Source: Syntrophaceae bacterium UBA6252
GTDB lineage: Bacteria; Desulfobacterota; Syntrophia; Syntrophales; UBA6807
Assembly: GCA_002441265.1 (NCBI GenBank)
Contig: DJVQ01000066.1
Location: forward strand, 1 to 31,992
DNA: 31,992 bases
Direction: 5' to 3'
Shown here: positions 24,250 to 31,755 of the stretch, piece by piece
Numbering within the stretch: the stretch's first letter is position 1
Layout of the letters: each line of letters starts with the position of its first letter
Notes under the pieces: model-generated
What the model saw: the letters and a program-made list of their open reading frames with translations, nothing else
What the model was told of the DNA's origin: nothing
Database searches by the model: none
Translations under genes and position numbers: made by a program

Positions 24250-24846
24250 CTATTTCCCCTTTCGCTGTCCCTTCAGCAGATTTCCCGGAAACCCCGACCC
24301 CACCCGGGAGGGAGGGAAGATCCCCTCGCTTGCGGCGCGCACGTCCTCGATGGAAAAAAAGGCCCTGGGATTGAACTTCCGTATGGTGCCGATGACGTCT
24401 TTCAGGCTTTTGCGCTTCACGATGGTGAAGATCACCTTGACCATGCCGGTGGCGCCGATGGCGTTCAGAACGGTCACCCCGTACCCCTCGGACCGGAGTT
24501 GGTCGATGAGCCTGTCCGAGTCCTTCTGGGTGATGATCCTCACGACGGCGTTTCCCACGGCCAGCCGTTCCTCCACGAGGATGCCCACGAAATTGCCCAG
24601 GGTGAATCCGACGGCGTAGGCGAGATAGTAGATGGGGTTCGTGAGGTTCCGCATGATCTGCCCGATGGCGAAGAGCCACACGAGAATTTCGAAGAATCCG
24701 AAAACGGGGGCGAGATAGCGCATCCCCCTGGCGATGTAGATGATCCGGATCGTCCCGAGGGTCACGTCGACGATCCGGCAAACGACGATCAAGGCGGGCA
24801 GGATCACCCACTTGAACAGCTCGGAATCGAAAATCGTCTCGAACAA
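24250..24846 (-). CDS. UPF0316 membrane protein (DUF5698/DUF2179)
   Basis: This is a 198-residue membrane protein. Residues 1-100 have three hydrophobic segments of the DUF5698 type (including VDVTLGTIRIIYIARG and a YAVGFTLGNFVGI stretch). The soluble DUF2179 domain at about 105-180 shows VRIITQKD, GYGVTVLNAIGATG and VKVIFTIVKRK. Homologues are conserved but uncharacterised. The start appears to be TTG at 24846, only 3 nt after the stop of the preceding gene, with GGGGTGA as ribosome site; no in-frame ATG lies nearby. This implies coupling to the DUF255 gene. Confidence 0.85.
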   Translation of the reverse strand: MFETIFDSELFKWVILPALIVVCRIVDVTLGTIRIIYIARGMRYLAPVFGFFEILVWLFAIGQIMRNLTNPIYYLAYAVGFTLGNFVGILVEERLAVGNAVVRIITQKDSDRLIDQLRSEGYGVTVLNAIGATGMVKVIFTIVKRKSLKDVIGTIRKFNPRAFFSIEDVRAASEGIFPPSRVGSGFPGNLLKGQRKGK

Positions 24847-24849
24847 GGC

Positions 24850-26988
24850 TCACCCCCCGTCCGCGTCCGGAAGTTTCGCGCTTCCCTCCCCCTCCAGGAA
24901 GGCGTCCAGTTCGGGGAGCGTCCGCAGGGGCGGCAGGCAGGTCTCCCGGGAACAGGGGTACAGCAATGTTCCTTCGTTCGGGACGGCCATGCCGGCGACG
25001 CGGGGTGCGAGGGCCGCAAGCTCCCGGAAGGGCGCTTCCGGTGCGTTGAAAAGAACGAGCCCGTGGGGGAGGTACCGGGTCCGGACGGCCCGGAGCAGTT
25101 CCCCCTTCCCGGCCGCGGAAAGCCCTTTCGACGAAGCGACGGCCTCGAAAACGGGAAAGAGGAGGCCGTCCATTGCGACGAGGCTCATGGTGTGCCCCAC
25201 GGGCATCCCCCCGATGGAACCGGAAAGGGCGGAAGCGGCGGCACGGGCCCTTTCGAGAAGATCCGTTCTTCCCAGAAGACGGCCCAGCCGGACCAGGTTC
25301 AGGATCATGACGGCGGTACCCGATGGGACGGCCCCGTCGGTGCTTTCCTTCTGCCGGGCCGGCAGGGCCTCCCCCTCGCGGGAGGTGAAATAAAAGTCGC
25401 CCCGGTCGCGGTCCGAGAAGAGGTCGACGGCCGAATCGGCGAGGAGGAGCGCCTCCCCGAGGAAGGAGGGATCGTAGGCCGCCTCGTACAGTTCCAGGAG
25501 CCCCCAGACGAGGAAGGCATAATCGTCGAGGAGGCCTTCGACGGCCCGGTCCCCCTCCCGGTACCGGTGAAGGAGTCTTCCCGGCGAGGGGGAAAGCGCC
25601 CGGAGGAGAAAGGCGGCGCCCTCCCGGGCGGCCCCGGTGAACGCCTCCTCGCCGAACACCCTTCCACCCATGGCAAAGGCGGCGATCATGAGGCCGTTCC
25701 AGTCGGTGAGGACCTTGTCGTCCCGGTGGGGCCGGACCCGTTTTTCCCTTTCCAGGCGGAGCGTTTCGAGGAGAACCCCGAGCAGGGCCTCCTCCTCGGC
25801 GGAAAGGTTCCGGAGGGGGACGCTCCCGTCCCGTTCCCTCCTCGCGAAGAGGATGTTTGCCCCCCGTTTGATCCCCGAGGCCTCGTCGGCGAAGTTGCCC
25901 CCTTCCTCGACGGCGAAGACGGACCGGAAGAAGGGAAAGTCCCTTTCCGGCAGGAGACGCCTCAGCTCCTCGAAGGTCCACAGATAGAACCGGCCCTCCT
26001 CCCCCTCGCTGTCGGCGTCCAGGGCGGTGCAGAACCCGCCGTCGGGGGCGGACATCTCCCGGAGGACGTACCGGAGGATCGCCTTCGCCGTTTCACCGAA
26101 CAGGGACGCCCCCGTCGCCTGGAAGGCCTCGGTGCAGGCCATGGCCAGGAGGGCTTGATCGTAGAGCATCTTCTCGAAATGGGGTACGACCCACCGTTCG
26201 TCCGTGGAATACCGGTGAAATCCCCCGCCGGCGTGGTCGTAGATGCCCCCGAGGCGCATGGCCGCAAGGGTGTGTTCCACCATGGAAAGGGCGTTTTCGT
26301 TTCCCGTCCGTTTCCAGTAGCGCAGGAGAAACAGGAGGTGGTGGGGCATGGGGAATTTCGGCGCCGTCCAGAAACCACCGTGTTTCCGGTCGTACAGCCC
26401 CTCCAGGCTCCGGAAGGCCCGGTGGAAGACGCCGGCGCCGGCGGGCTTGGCATCTGCGGGCCCGGCCTCCTTCTCCAGGATGCCCACGATTTCCGATGCC
26501 GCCCCCAGGGCTTCGGTCTTCCTGTTTTTCCAGATCTCCCCGAGTTTCGGAACGAGGTCCATCATGCCGATCCTGCCGTGCCTGCTGTCCCGGGGGATGT
26601 AGGTCGCCGCGTAGAAAGGCTCCCTTTCGGGGGTCATGACAATGGTGAGGGGCCAGCCGCCGCTTCCCGTGATCATCTGGCAGACGGTCATGTAGAGCTT
26701 GTCGATGTCCGGCCGTTCCTCCCGGTCCACCTTGACGGACACGAAAGTCTCGTTCATGAGCTGCGCCACGGCCGGGTCCTCGAAGGATTCATGGGCCATG
26801 ACGTGGCACCAGTGACAGGTGGAGTACCCGATGGAGAGGAACACGGGCCGGTCTTCCCTCCTTGCCCGCTCGAAAGCCTCCTTCCCCCAGGGATACCAGT
26901 CCACGGGGTTTGCGGCGTGCTGGAGGAGATAGGGGCTCTTTTCCCCCGCCAGCCTGTTTTTCCCTCTCGGGGAAGAAGTCTCCGTCAT
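24850..26988 (-). CDS. Thioredoxin-fold DUF255 protein (YyaL/SSP411 family)
   Basis: This is a 712-residue protein whose N-terminal DUF255 thioredoxin-like domain carries STCHWCHVM with Cys58 and Cys61, after the family opening NRLAGEKSPYLLQHA and NPVDWYPWG. The long C-terminal part is an α/α-toroid resembling sugar-epimerase or cellobiose-epimerase folds; blocks such as GGIYDHAGGGFHRYSTD and PHFEKMLYDQALL are characteristic. Biochemical function is not established; the human relative is SPATA20. The ATG at 26988 overlaps the adenine deaminase stop by 4 nt (ATGA). The frame is open far upstream to 28317, but that is an arginine/proline-rich shadow of the deaminase gene. Confidence 0.92.
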   Translation of the reverse strand: MTETSSPRGKNRLAGEKSPYLLQHAANPVDWYPWGKEAFERARREDRPVFLSIGYSTCHWCHVMAHESFEDPAVAQLMNETFVSVKVDREERPDIDKLYMTVCQMITGSGGWPLTIVMTPEREPFYAATYIPRDSRHGRIGMMDLVPKLGEIWKNRKTEALGAASEIVGILEKEAGPADAKPAGAGVFHRAFRSLEGLYDRKHGGFWTAPKFPMPHHLLFLLRYWKRTGNENALSMVEHTLAAMRLGGIYDHAGGGFHRYSTDERWVVPHFEKMLYDQALLAMACTEAFQATGASLFGETAKAILRYVLREMSAPDGGFCTALDADSEGEEGRFYLWTFEELRRLLPERDFPFFRSVFAVEEGGNFADEASGIKRGANILFARRERDGSVPLRNLSAEEEALLGVLLETLRLEREKRVRPHRDDKVLTDWNGLMIAAFAMGGRVFGEEAFTGAAREGAAFLLRALSPSPGRLLHRYREGDRAVEGLLDDYAFLVWGLLELYEAAYDPSFLGEALLLADSAVDLFSDRDRGDFYFTSREGEALPARQKESTDGAVPSGTAVMILNLVRLGRLLGRTDLLERARAAASALSGSIGGMPVGHTMSLVAMDGLLFPVFEAVASSKGLSAAGKGELLRAVRTRYLPHGLVLFNAPEAPFRELAALAPRVAGMAVPNEGTLLYPCSRETCLPPLRTLPELDAFLEGEGSAKLPDADGG

Positions 26989-28658
26989 GGCTTGTCCGCT
27001 CCGGGAGCCTCTTCGCGGGCGTCGCCGTCGAAAAGGCCGGTGAACGTGAACCGGTCCCCGTCGAACAGCCCCCGGTCGGAGAGCTTGAGCCGGGGGATCA
27101 CGGTGAGGCACATGAAGGACAGGGTCATGAACGGGGCGCTCAGGGTGGACCCCATGTCCCTGGCCATCCGGTCCAGGGTGAGATAGCCCCCTGCGACGTC
27201 GTCGTAAGGCCGGTCGCTCATGAGACCCCCGACGGGGAGGGGGAGGACCGCTTCCCCGCCGGTGCCGGTCACCGCGGCGATGCCCCCCCGGCTTTCCACG
27301 AGGAGGTTCACCGCCCGGCACAGGGCCCCGTCGGTCGTCCCGACGGCGACGATGTTGTGGGAATCGTGGGCCACGCTCGAAGCGATGGCCCCCTCCCTGA
27401 GACCGAACCCGTGGACGAATCCGAGGGCCGGCGGGCTTTCCCCGTACCGGTTGACAACGGCGATCTTGAGGAGATCGCGCCCGACATCGGAAAGGGCGGC
27501 GCCGTTTTCCAGGGACGGTTCCATGGCGGTCCGCCCGGTGAACACCTGGCCCTCGACGGCCCGGATCACCCGGAGCAGTCCCCTCCCGGCGGGAACGACG
27601 AAATCCCCCGGCCGCTTCGTCCCGCAGGCGAACCGGTTGACCGGCCGGACCGGCTGCCGGGGAATGCGGGGGGACCCGTTTTCCGCGGCGAGAACGCCCC
27701 GGACGCGGGTCGTCAGGATCTTGAAGCCGTGAAACAGGTCCACTTCGAGGAAGTCGGCGTCGTCCCCGGGCCGCAGGAGCCCGACGTCCAGCCCGTAGTG
27801 CCGGACGGGGTTCACCGTGGCGGCGGTGAGGATGTCCATGACGTCGATTCCCGCCCGGAGAGCCCGGGCGACCATTTCGTTGATGTGTCCCTTCACGAGG
27901 TCGTGGGGGTGCTTGTCGTCGCTGCAGAGCATGCAGGACGGGGACCGGGTTCCGAGGAGCGAAAGACATTCCTCGAAGAGGCTTGCCGCCGAACCGTGGC
28001 GGATCTGGAGAAACATCCCCCGGTCCATGTCCTCCACCGCCTCCTCCCTGGAGAGGCTCTCGTGGTTCGTCGTGATGCCGGCCCGGACGTACGCTTCCAG
28101 ATCCGGCCCCCTGAGGCCCGGGGCATGGCCGTCGACGACCTTCCCGCGCCGCCTGGCCCCCTCGATCTTTTCCATCACCGAGGGGTCTCCGTGGAGGACG
28201 CCCGGGAAATTCATCATTTCTCCCAGATAACGGATCTCGTCCCGGTCCAGAAGCCTTCCGATTTCCTCCGTGCCGAGAACGGCCCCGGAGGTCTCGAAAT
28301 GGCTCGCGGGAACGCACGAGGGGGCGCTGAAGGAAAACTTGAACGGGACCCGCTTGCCGTCGACGATCATGTACTCCACCCCTTCCATGCCGAGGACGTT
28401 TGCGATTTCATGGGGATCGGAGACGGTGGCCACGGTGCCGTGGACCGTCGCGATCCTCGCGAACTCCGAAGGGGGGAGCATGGAGCTTTCCACGTGGACG
28501 TGGGCGTCCACCAGACCGGGGACGATCCAGGTTGCGTATCGCTCCCGGCTTCTCTCGATCTTCGCGATTTTTCCGGCGGCGACAAAGACCGTCCCCGGGT
28601 AGATCTTCCTGTTCGGGACATCGACGATGTTGCCGGATACGCTGAAGGATCCCGTCAT
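26985..28658 (-). CDS. ade: Adenine deaminase
   Basis: This is a 557-residue amidohydrolase-fold enzyme that converts adenine to hypoxanthine in purine salvage. The metal-binding start PGLVDAHVHVESSM (His53, His55) and the neighbouring TVATVSDPHEIANV are diagnostic of bacterial Ade. Further matches are GHAPGL, SDDKHPHDL, the TVNPVRHYGL block and the C-terminal AHDSHNIVAVG and LMSD stretches. Length is usual. Its ATG overlaps the stop of the 111-residue gene by 4 nt and its own stop overlaps the DUF255 start by 4 nt, so it lies in the middle of a tightly coupled operon. Confidence 0.95.
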   Translation of the reverse strand: MTGSFSVSGNIVDVPNRKIYPGTVFVAAGKIAKIERSRERYATWIVPGLVDAHVHVESSMLPPSEFARIATVHGTVATVSDPHEIANVLGMEGVEYMIVDGKRVPFKFSFSAPSCVPASHFETSGAVLGTEEIGRLLDRDEIRYLGEMMNFPGVLHGDPSVMEKIEGARRRGKVVDGHAPGLRGPDLEAYVRAGITTNHESLSREEAVEDMDRGMFLQIRHGSAASLFEECLSLLGTRSPSCMLCSDDKHPHDLVKGHINEMVARALRAGIDVMDILTAATVNPVRHYGLDVGLLRPGDDADFLEVDLFHGFKILTTRVRGVLAAENGSPRIPRQPVRPVNRFACGTKRPGDFVVPAGRGLLRVIRAVEGQVFTGRTAMEPSLENGAALSDVGRDLLKIAVVNRYGESPPALGFVHGFGLREGAIASSVAHDSHNIVAVGTTDGALCRAVNLLVESRGGIAAVTGTGGEAVLPLPVGGLMSDRPYDDVAGGYLTLDRMARDMGSTLSAPFMTLSFMCLTVIPRLKLSDRGLFDGDRFTFTGLFDGDAREEAPGADKP

Positions 28659-28990
28659 GAGTCCTCATTTTCCCCGGATTTCGGCGTTTCCGGACAAAGT
28701 TCCGGGACTCTCCCCGCCGCCGGACCGCCGGCCTCCTCCTCCACGAGGAACGGCCAGTGGAGTTCGCAGGGGACGCCCATTCTCAGCCAGGTGCTTCTGC
28801 GTTCCATCTCGTCGTTGATGATGATCCTGACGGTCCGCACCTCGCCGTCTGCGCACAGGATCTCATGGGATGACTCCAGTTCCTCCACCGTGCGCGGGGA
28901 ACTTCCCGAAATCTCCCGGCGGTAGAACTCCACCGCCTCCTCGGAAACGTCGGCGACGATGACGCAGTGGTCGATCCGAAAGGCCTTCAT
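28655..28990 (-). CDS. Unknown 111-residue protein, first gene of the ade operon
   Basis: I do not recognise this family. The protein starts KAFRIDHCVIVADVSEEAVEFYRR and shows an alternating strand/helix pattern over residues 1-85, with RTVRIIINDE and an ELHWPFLVEEE segment. The last 25 residues are rich in Gly, Pro, Glu and Ala and look disordered. GAGGGAACC directly precedes the ATG and the stop codon overlaps the ade start by 4 nt, so it is a real gene. No membrane segment or known catalytic motif is visible. It may modulate the enzyme it precedes, but that is guesswork. Confidence 0.7.
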   Translation of the reverse strand: MKAFRIDHCVIVADVSEEAVEFYRREISGSSPRTVEELESSHEILCADGEVRTVRIIINDEMERRSTWLRMGVPCELHWPFLVEEEAGGPAAGRVPELCPETPKSGENEDS

Positions 28991-29061
28991 GGTTCCCTCT
29001 TTTTTGCTCTGATTTCGCGATGCGGGGGCCCCGTTGTTCCGGAACGTCCCGGACGGGTGAA

Positions 29062-29090
29062 ATCATACCATGGGAAGTGTATAAAGAAAA
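29062..29090 (-). promoter_or_regulatory. Candidate σ70 promoter of the long minus-strand run
   Basis: On the minus strand TTTTCT (29090-29085), a 17-nt spacer and TATGAT (29067-29062) lie about 70 nt before the ATG at 28990. The -10 box is a 5/6 match and the -35 box is weak. Confidence 0.4.
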
Positions 29091-29220
29091 CTTGGAACAG
29101 GAAAAGGCAAAAAAACATTTTCCGGGGGCCGTTTCGGTGATATAAGAAATTCCTTTATCATTCGGATTTTTGTCCAAGGGAGAAACGGCACGGGGCTTTC
29201 CCCGGCGGGAGGGATGGAGG

Positions 29221-29595
29221 ATGAGCGATTCGGAGCAGTCAGACAGAATGGAAATCAAGGTGGATGCGGAAAATCTCTACCGCGAGGACGTCTTCACCGA
29301 TGTCCGGGCGGCGACGATCCGGAGAATGGTTCCCGTTAACGTCGACGGGTCCCAGGATTACAGCCGGAAAACGGTCTTCATGGGGTTCACCCAGCTTGTG
29401 ACGGAAAAGGGAATGATCCCCTTCAGTTTCGCCATTCCGGCGAAAAATCTCAAGGAGGCCGTCGAGAACTTTCCGGAAGCCCTGCAGGCAACCGTCGCGC
29501 ACATGGTGGAGGAGGCGAAGAAAAGGGAAAAGGAAGAGTCCTCCAGGATCATCCTGCCCGGCGCCCAGGGGGACAAGGGAACGATCATCCGGTGA
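29221..29595 (+). CDS. Conserved hypothetical cytosolic protein
   Basis: This is a 124-residue soluble protein with no signal peptide or membrane segment. It opens with an acidic stretch, then EIKVDAENLYREDVFTDVRAATIRRMVPV, a strand-helix-strand pattern, and IPFSFAIPAKNLKEAVENFPEALQ ahead of a charged helix (about 85-110). From memory similar short 'cytoplasmic proteins' occur in Geobacter-like bacteria, but no function is known to me. The ATG at 29221 follows GGGAGGGATGGAGG. The yhbY gene begins 18 nt downstream, so it probably leads the yhbY-ttcA-smpB transcript. Confidence 0.75.
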   Translation: MSDSEQSDRMEIKVDAENLYREDVFTDVRAATIRRMVPVNVDGSQDYSRKTVFMGFTQLVTEKGMIPFSFAIPAKNLKEAVENFPEALQATVAHMVEEAKKREKEESSRIILPGAQGDKGTIIR

Positions 29596-29613
29596 CTTCG
29601 GGGGTATCGCAAG

Positions 29614-29949
29614 GTGGATAGAAACGGCCCGCTCACGGGATTCCAGAAGAAGTATCTGCGGGGCCTCGCCCACAGCCTGAACCCCTCCGTCCTGGTGGGC
29701 AGAAACGGGGTGACGGACAGGGTTCTCCAGGAACTGGAGGACGTGTTTTCCCGGCAGGAACTGGTCAAGGTCCGGTTCGTGTCCGTCAAGGACCGGGATG
29801 AGAAGGCCCTCCTCCTGCGGGAGCTGGAGGAAAAATCCGGCGGGGCGGCGGCGGGCGCCGTGGGGCACACGGCCGTCCTCTACCGGGAGCACCGCGAACC
29901 GGAGAAACGGAAAATCCGGATTCCCGGGAGGGAAGAAACGGGTGCCTGA
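29614..29949 (+). CDS. yhbY: YhbY-type CRM-domain RNA-binding protein
   Basis: This is a 111-residue RNA-binding protein with a single CRM domain, associated with pre-50S ribosomal subunits in other bacteria. The opening LTGFQKKYLRGLAHSLNPSVLVGRNGVTDRVLQEL contains the conserved GxxG-type loop (VGRNG). KVRF, then a VGHTAVLYRE strand, completes the domain. The charged tail (about 95-111) looks flexible. It begins with GTG, with a G-rich ribosome site about 9 nt upstream. The TtcA-like gene starts inside its final codons. Confidence 0.9.
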   Translation: MDRNGPLTGFQKKYLRGLAHSLNPSVLVGRNGVTDRVLQELEDVFSRQELVKVRFVSVKDRDEKALLLRELEEKSGGAAAGAVGHTAVLYREHREPEKRKIRIPGREETGA

Positions 29950-30787
29950 ACGTCCTCCCATGACGGGAAAAAGAACCAGGCTCTTTTACCATCTGAAAAA
30001 ATGGCTGGAAATCGCCGCCCTCGACTACGGCATGTTCCGGGAGGGCGACCGGGTCCTGCTGGGCGTCTCCGGCGGCGCGGACAGCCTCGTTCTCCTGGAT
30101 CTTCTCACGACGCCCATGGTCCATCTCCCCCGCTTCACCGTCGTGGCGGCGCACATCGACCTCGGGTTCGATCCGTCCTACGGCGATTACGAAACCCTCA
30201 AGGCGCACCTGGAGGAACGCGGGGTCGAGCACTTCATGGAAAAAACGGACATCGGCATTTACGCCCACGGACCGGAAAACCGGAAGAAGCCCTGTTTCCT
30301 CTGCTCGAAACTGCGGAGGAAGCGGCTCTTCGAAATCGCCGCCGAAAGGGGCTGCACCAGGGTGGCCCTGGCCCACCACCGGGACGACATCATCGAAACC
30401 CTCCTGCTCAACCTCTTTTTCTCCCGGGAACTGAGCGGGATGGCGCCGTGCCTGTCGTTCTTCGGCGGGGAGTTCCTCCTTGTCCGGCCCCTGGCCTACA
30501 TCCGCGAGGTCCTGGTGAAGAAGTACGCCAGGGAGCAGGGGCTGCCGGTCATCGGGAACCGGTGCCCGTCGAGCGTGACCTCGAAGCGGCTTTTCGTCAA
30601 GCGGCTCCTCGACGATCTGGAGAAGGAAAACAAGGACGTCCGGGACAACGTCTTCCTCGCCCTGCAGCACGTGAAACCCGAATATCTTCTGGGCAGGAAG
30701 GTCGGCGAGGGGCTGGAGGGCCTCAGGATCCGGAAGCGGGACATCAGGAAACGGAACCTTCCGGGGAAGAATCGGAGCAATGGCTAA
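29942..30787 (+). CDS. TtcA-like tRNA thiolase (PP-loop ATPase)
   Basis: This is a 281-residue N-type ATP pyrophosphatase of the TtcA/TtuA family, which thiolates tRNA (2-thiocytidine 32 in the TtcA type). The PP-loop SGGADS lies at 43-48. The Fe-S/catalytic cysteines are in PCFLCSKLRR (Cys118, Cys121) and NRCPSS (Cys208). ALAHHRDDIIETLLLN is the other family hallmark. The GTG at 29942 is preferred because GGGAGGG lies about 10 nt upstream and it overlaps yhbY by 8 nt; an ATG at 29960 lacks a ribosome site. Sulfur may come from the cysteine desulfurase at 18549-19688. Its end overlaps smpB by 8 nt. The exact modified nucleotide is inferred. Confidence 0.88.
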   Translation: MPERPPMTGKRTRLFYHLKKWLEIAALDYGMFREGDRVLLGVSGGADSLVLLDLLTTPMVHLPRFTVVAAHIDLGFDPSYGDYETLKAHLEERGVEHFMEKTDIGIYAHGPENRKKPCFLCSKLRRKRLFEIAAERGCTRVALAHHRDDIIETLLLNLFFSRELSGMAPCLSFFGGEFLLVRPLAYIREVLVKKYAREQGLPVIGNRCPSSVTSKRLFVKRLLDDLEKENKDVRDNVFLALQHVKPEYLLGRKVGEGLEGLRIRKRDIRKRNLPGKNRSNG

Positions 30788-31250
30788 GGAAAGAAAAGGC
30801 GAGAAGCTCATCTGCCAGAACAAGCCCGCCTGGAGGAACTACACCGTCGAGGAAACCTACGAGGCGGGCATGGTCCTCCTGGGAACGGAGGTGAAATCCC
30901 TCCGGGAGGGCAGGGCGAACCTGAAGGACAGCTATGCCCGGGTAAAGGAGGGGGAGGTCTTCGTCTACGATCTCCACATCAGCCCCTATTCCCACGGCAA
31001 CCGGAACAACCACGACCCTCTGAGGGTGCGCAAGCTCCTCCTCCACAGGCAGGAAATCAAGCGGCTTTACGGAAAGACCCGGGAACGGGGCCTCACCCTG
31101 GTCCCCCTGAAGATGTATTTCAGGGACGGGAAGGTGAAGATGGAGATCGGCGTCTCCAAGGGGAAGAAGCTCCATGACCGGAGGGAGGACCTGAAACGGA
31201 AGGCCGACCGCAGGGACATGGAACGGGCCTTCAAGGACCGGTCCCGTTGA
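30780..31250 (+). CDS. smpB: SsrA-binding protein SmpB
   Basis: This is a 156-residue trans-translation factor that binds tmRNA and helps it rescue stalled ribosomes. Family blocks are intact: NKPAWRNYTVEETYEAGMVL, GTEVKSLREGRANLKDSYA, the PYSHGNRNNHDP loop and the basic C-terminal tail RKADRRDMERAF. Length is typical. It overlaps the TtcA-like gene by 8 nt, so translation is coupled. Its RNA partner ssrA begins 90 nt downstream with its own promoter. Confidence 0.97.
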   Translation: MAKERKGEKLICQNKPAWRNYTVEETYEAGMVLLGTEVKSLREGRANLKDSYARVKEGEVFVYDLHISPYSHGNRNNHDPLRVRKLLLHRQEIKRLYGKTRERGLTLVPLKMYFRDGKVKMEIGVSKGKKLHDRREDLKRKADRRDMERAFKDRSR

Positions 31251-31292
31251 GCCGGGAAGGAAAAGAAGGCCGCCCGGCGGAGGAGCGTAACG

Positions 31293-31321
31293 TTGACGAA
31301 ACAGGGAAAAAGAGCTATATT
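31293..31321 (+). promoter_or_regulatory. σ70 promoter of ssrA
   Basis: TTGACG (31293-31298), a 17-nt spacer and TATATT (31316-31321) are both 5/6 matches. The predicted start near 31328 leaves a short leader, which RNase P would remove before the mature 5' end at 31341. Confidence 0.75.
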
Positions 31322-31340
31322 ATCTTTAACGAAAATGAAA

Positions 31341-31695
31341 GGGGGCGAAACGGTTTCGACGGAGACAGTTGAAGCTGTAGAAGCGTACCGAGGTTCCTAC
31401 AGGCCTCGTTAAACAGGTAGGAAAAACGTAACCGCAAACGATTACGAATACGCATTAGCCGCTTAGGCGGTTGACGTCTTCCCGGTTTTGTCTGCCGGAC
31501 CGGAGAGGGCGAAACGAAGGCAGGCTGGCCGGGGCTCAGCGCCCGCGGGGGAACCGGTGAGAACCAAGCGGGATAGCATTTTCACCATCCTGCCTTTGGG
31601 AGGGTGAAAACGCGAATTTCAATACAGAGGCTACGTACGTAGAAACTGCAGTGGAAAGTTTTCGGACGCGGGTTCGACTCCCGCCGCCTCCACCA
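31341..31695 (+). ncRNA. ssrA: Transfer-messenger RNA (tmRNA)
   Basis: This is a one-piece tmRNA of about 355 nt that frees stalled ribosomes and tags their products for proteolysis. The 5' end GGGGGCGAAACGGTTTCGACG and the 3' end CGGGTTCGACTCCCGCCGCCTCCACCA form the tRNA-like domain. GGGGGCG pairs with CGCCTCC, the TΨC arm is GTTCGACTC-like and CCA is encoded. The tag reading frame lies at 31434-31466. The gene is next to smpB, has a strong promoter and is followed by a hairpin terminator. Confidence 0.97.
31434..31466 (+). other. tmRNA tag-peptide reading frame
   Basis: Within tmRNA, GCA AAC GAT TAC GAA TAC GCA TTA GCC GCT TAG encodes the proteolysis tag ANDYEYALAA, with the resume codon GCA at 31434. 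The terminal YALAA is the ClpXP/ClpAP recognition type. Confidence 0.92.
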
Positions 31696-31708
31696 GTTAG
31701 AAAAGACA

Positions 31709-31755
31709 AACCCGTCTCTCCGGGGTCAAGCTCCGGGGTGACGGGTTATCTTTTT
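31709..31755 (+). terminator. Rho-independent terminator of ssrA
   Basis: An 8-bp stem AACCCGTC (31709-31716)/GACGGGTT (31740-31747) encloses a GC-rich loop with CTCCGGGG twice. ATCTTTTT follows directly. It lies 13 nt after the tmRNA 3' end. Confidence 0.85.

Noticed and set aside
22404..24374. A 656-codon open frame on + opposite the antiporter
   Set aside because: It is made mostly of Gly, Asp and Glu codons mirrored from hydrophobic codons on the true strand.
23782..27186. A 1134-codon open frame on + opposite the UPF0316, DUF255 and deaminase genes
   Set aside because: It is a GC-composition shadow: rich in Gly, Pro, Arg and Glu, without domains or ribosome site, and three recognised genes lie on the other strand.
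26989..28317. Upstream extension of the DUF255 frame
   Set aside because: It is an Arg/Pro/Gly-rich shadow of ade; the family start and a 4-nt overlap mark 26988.
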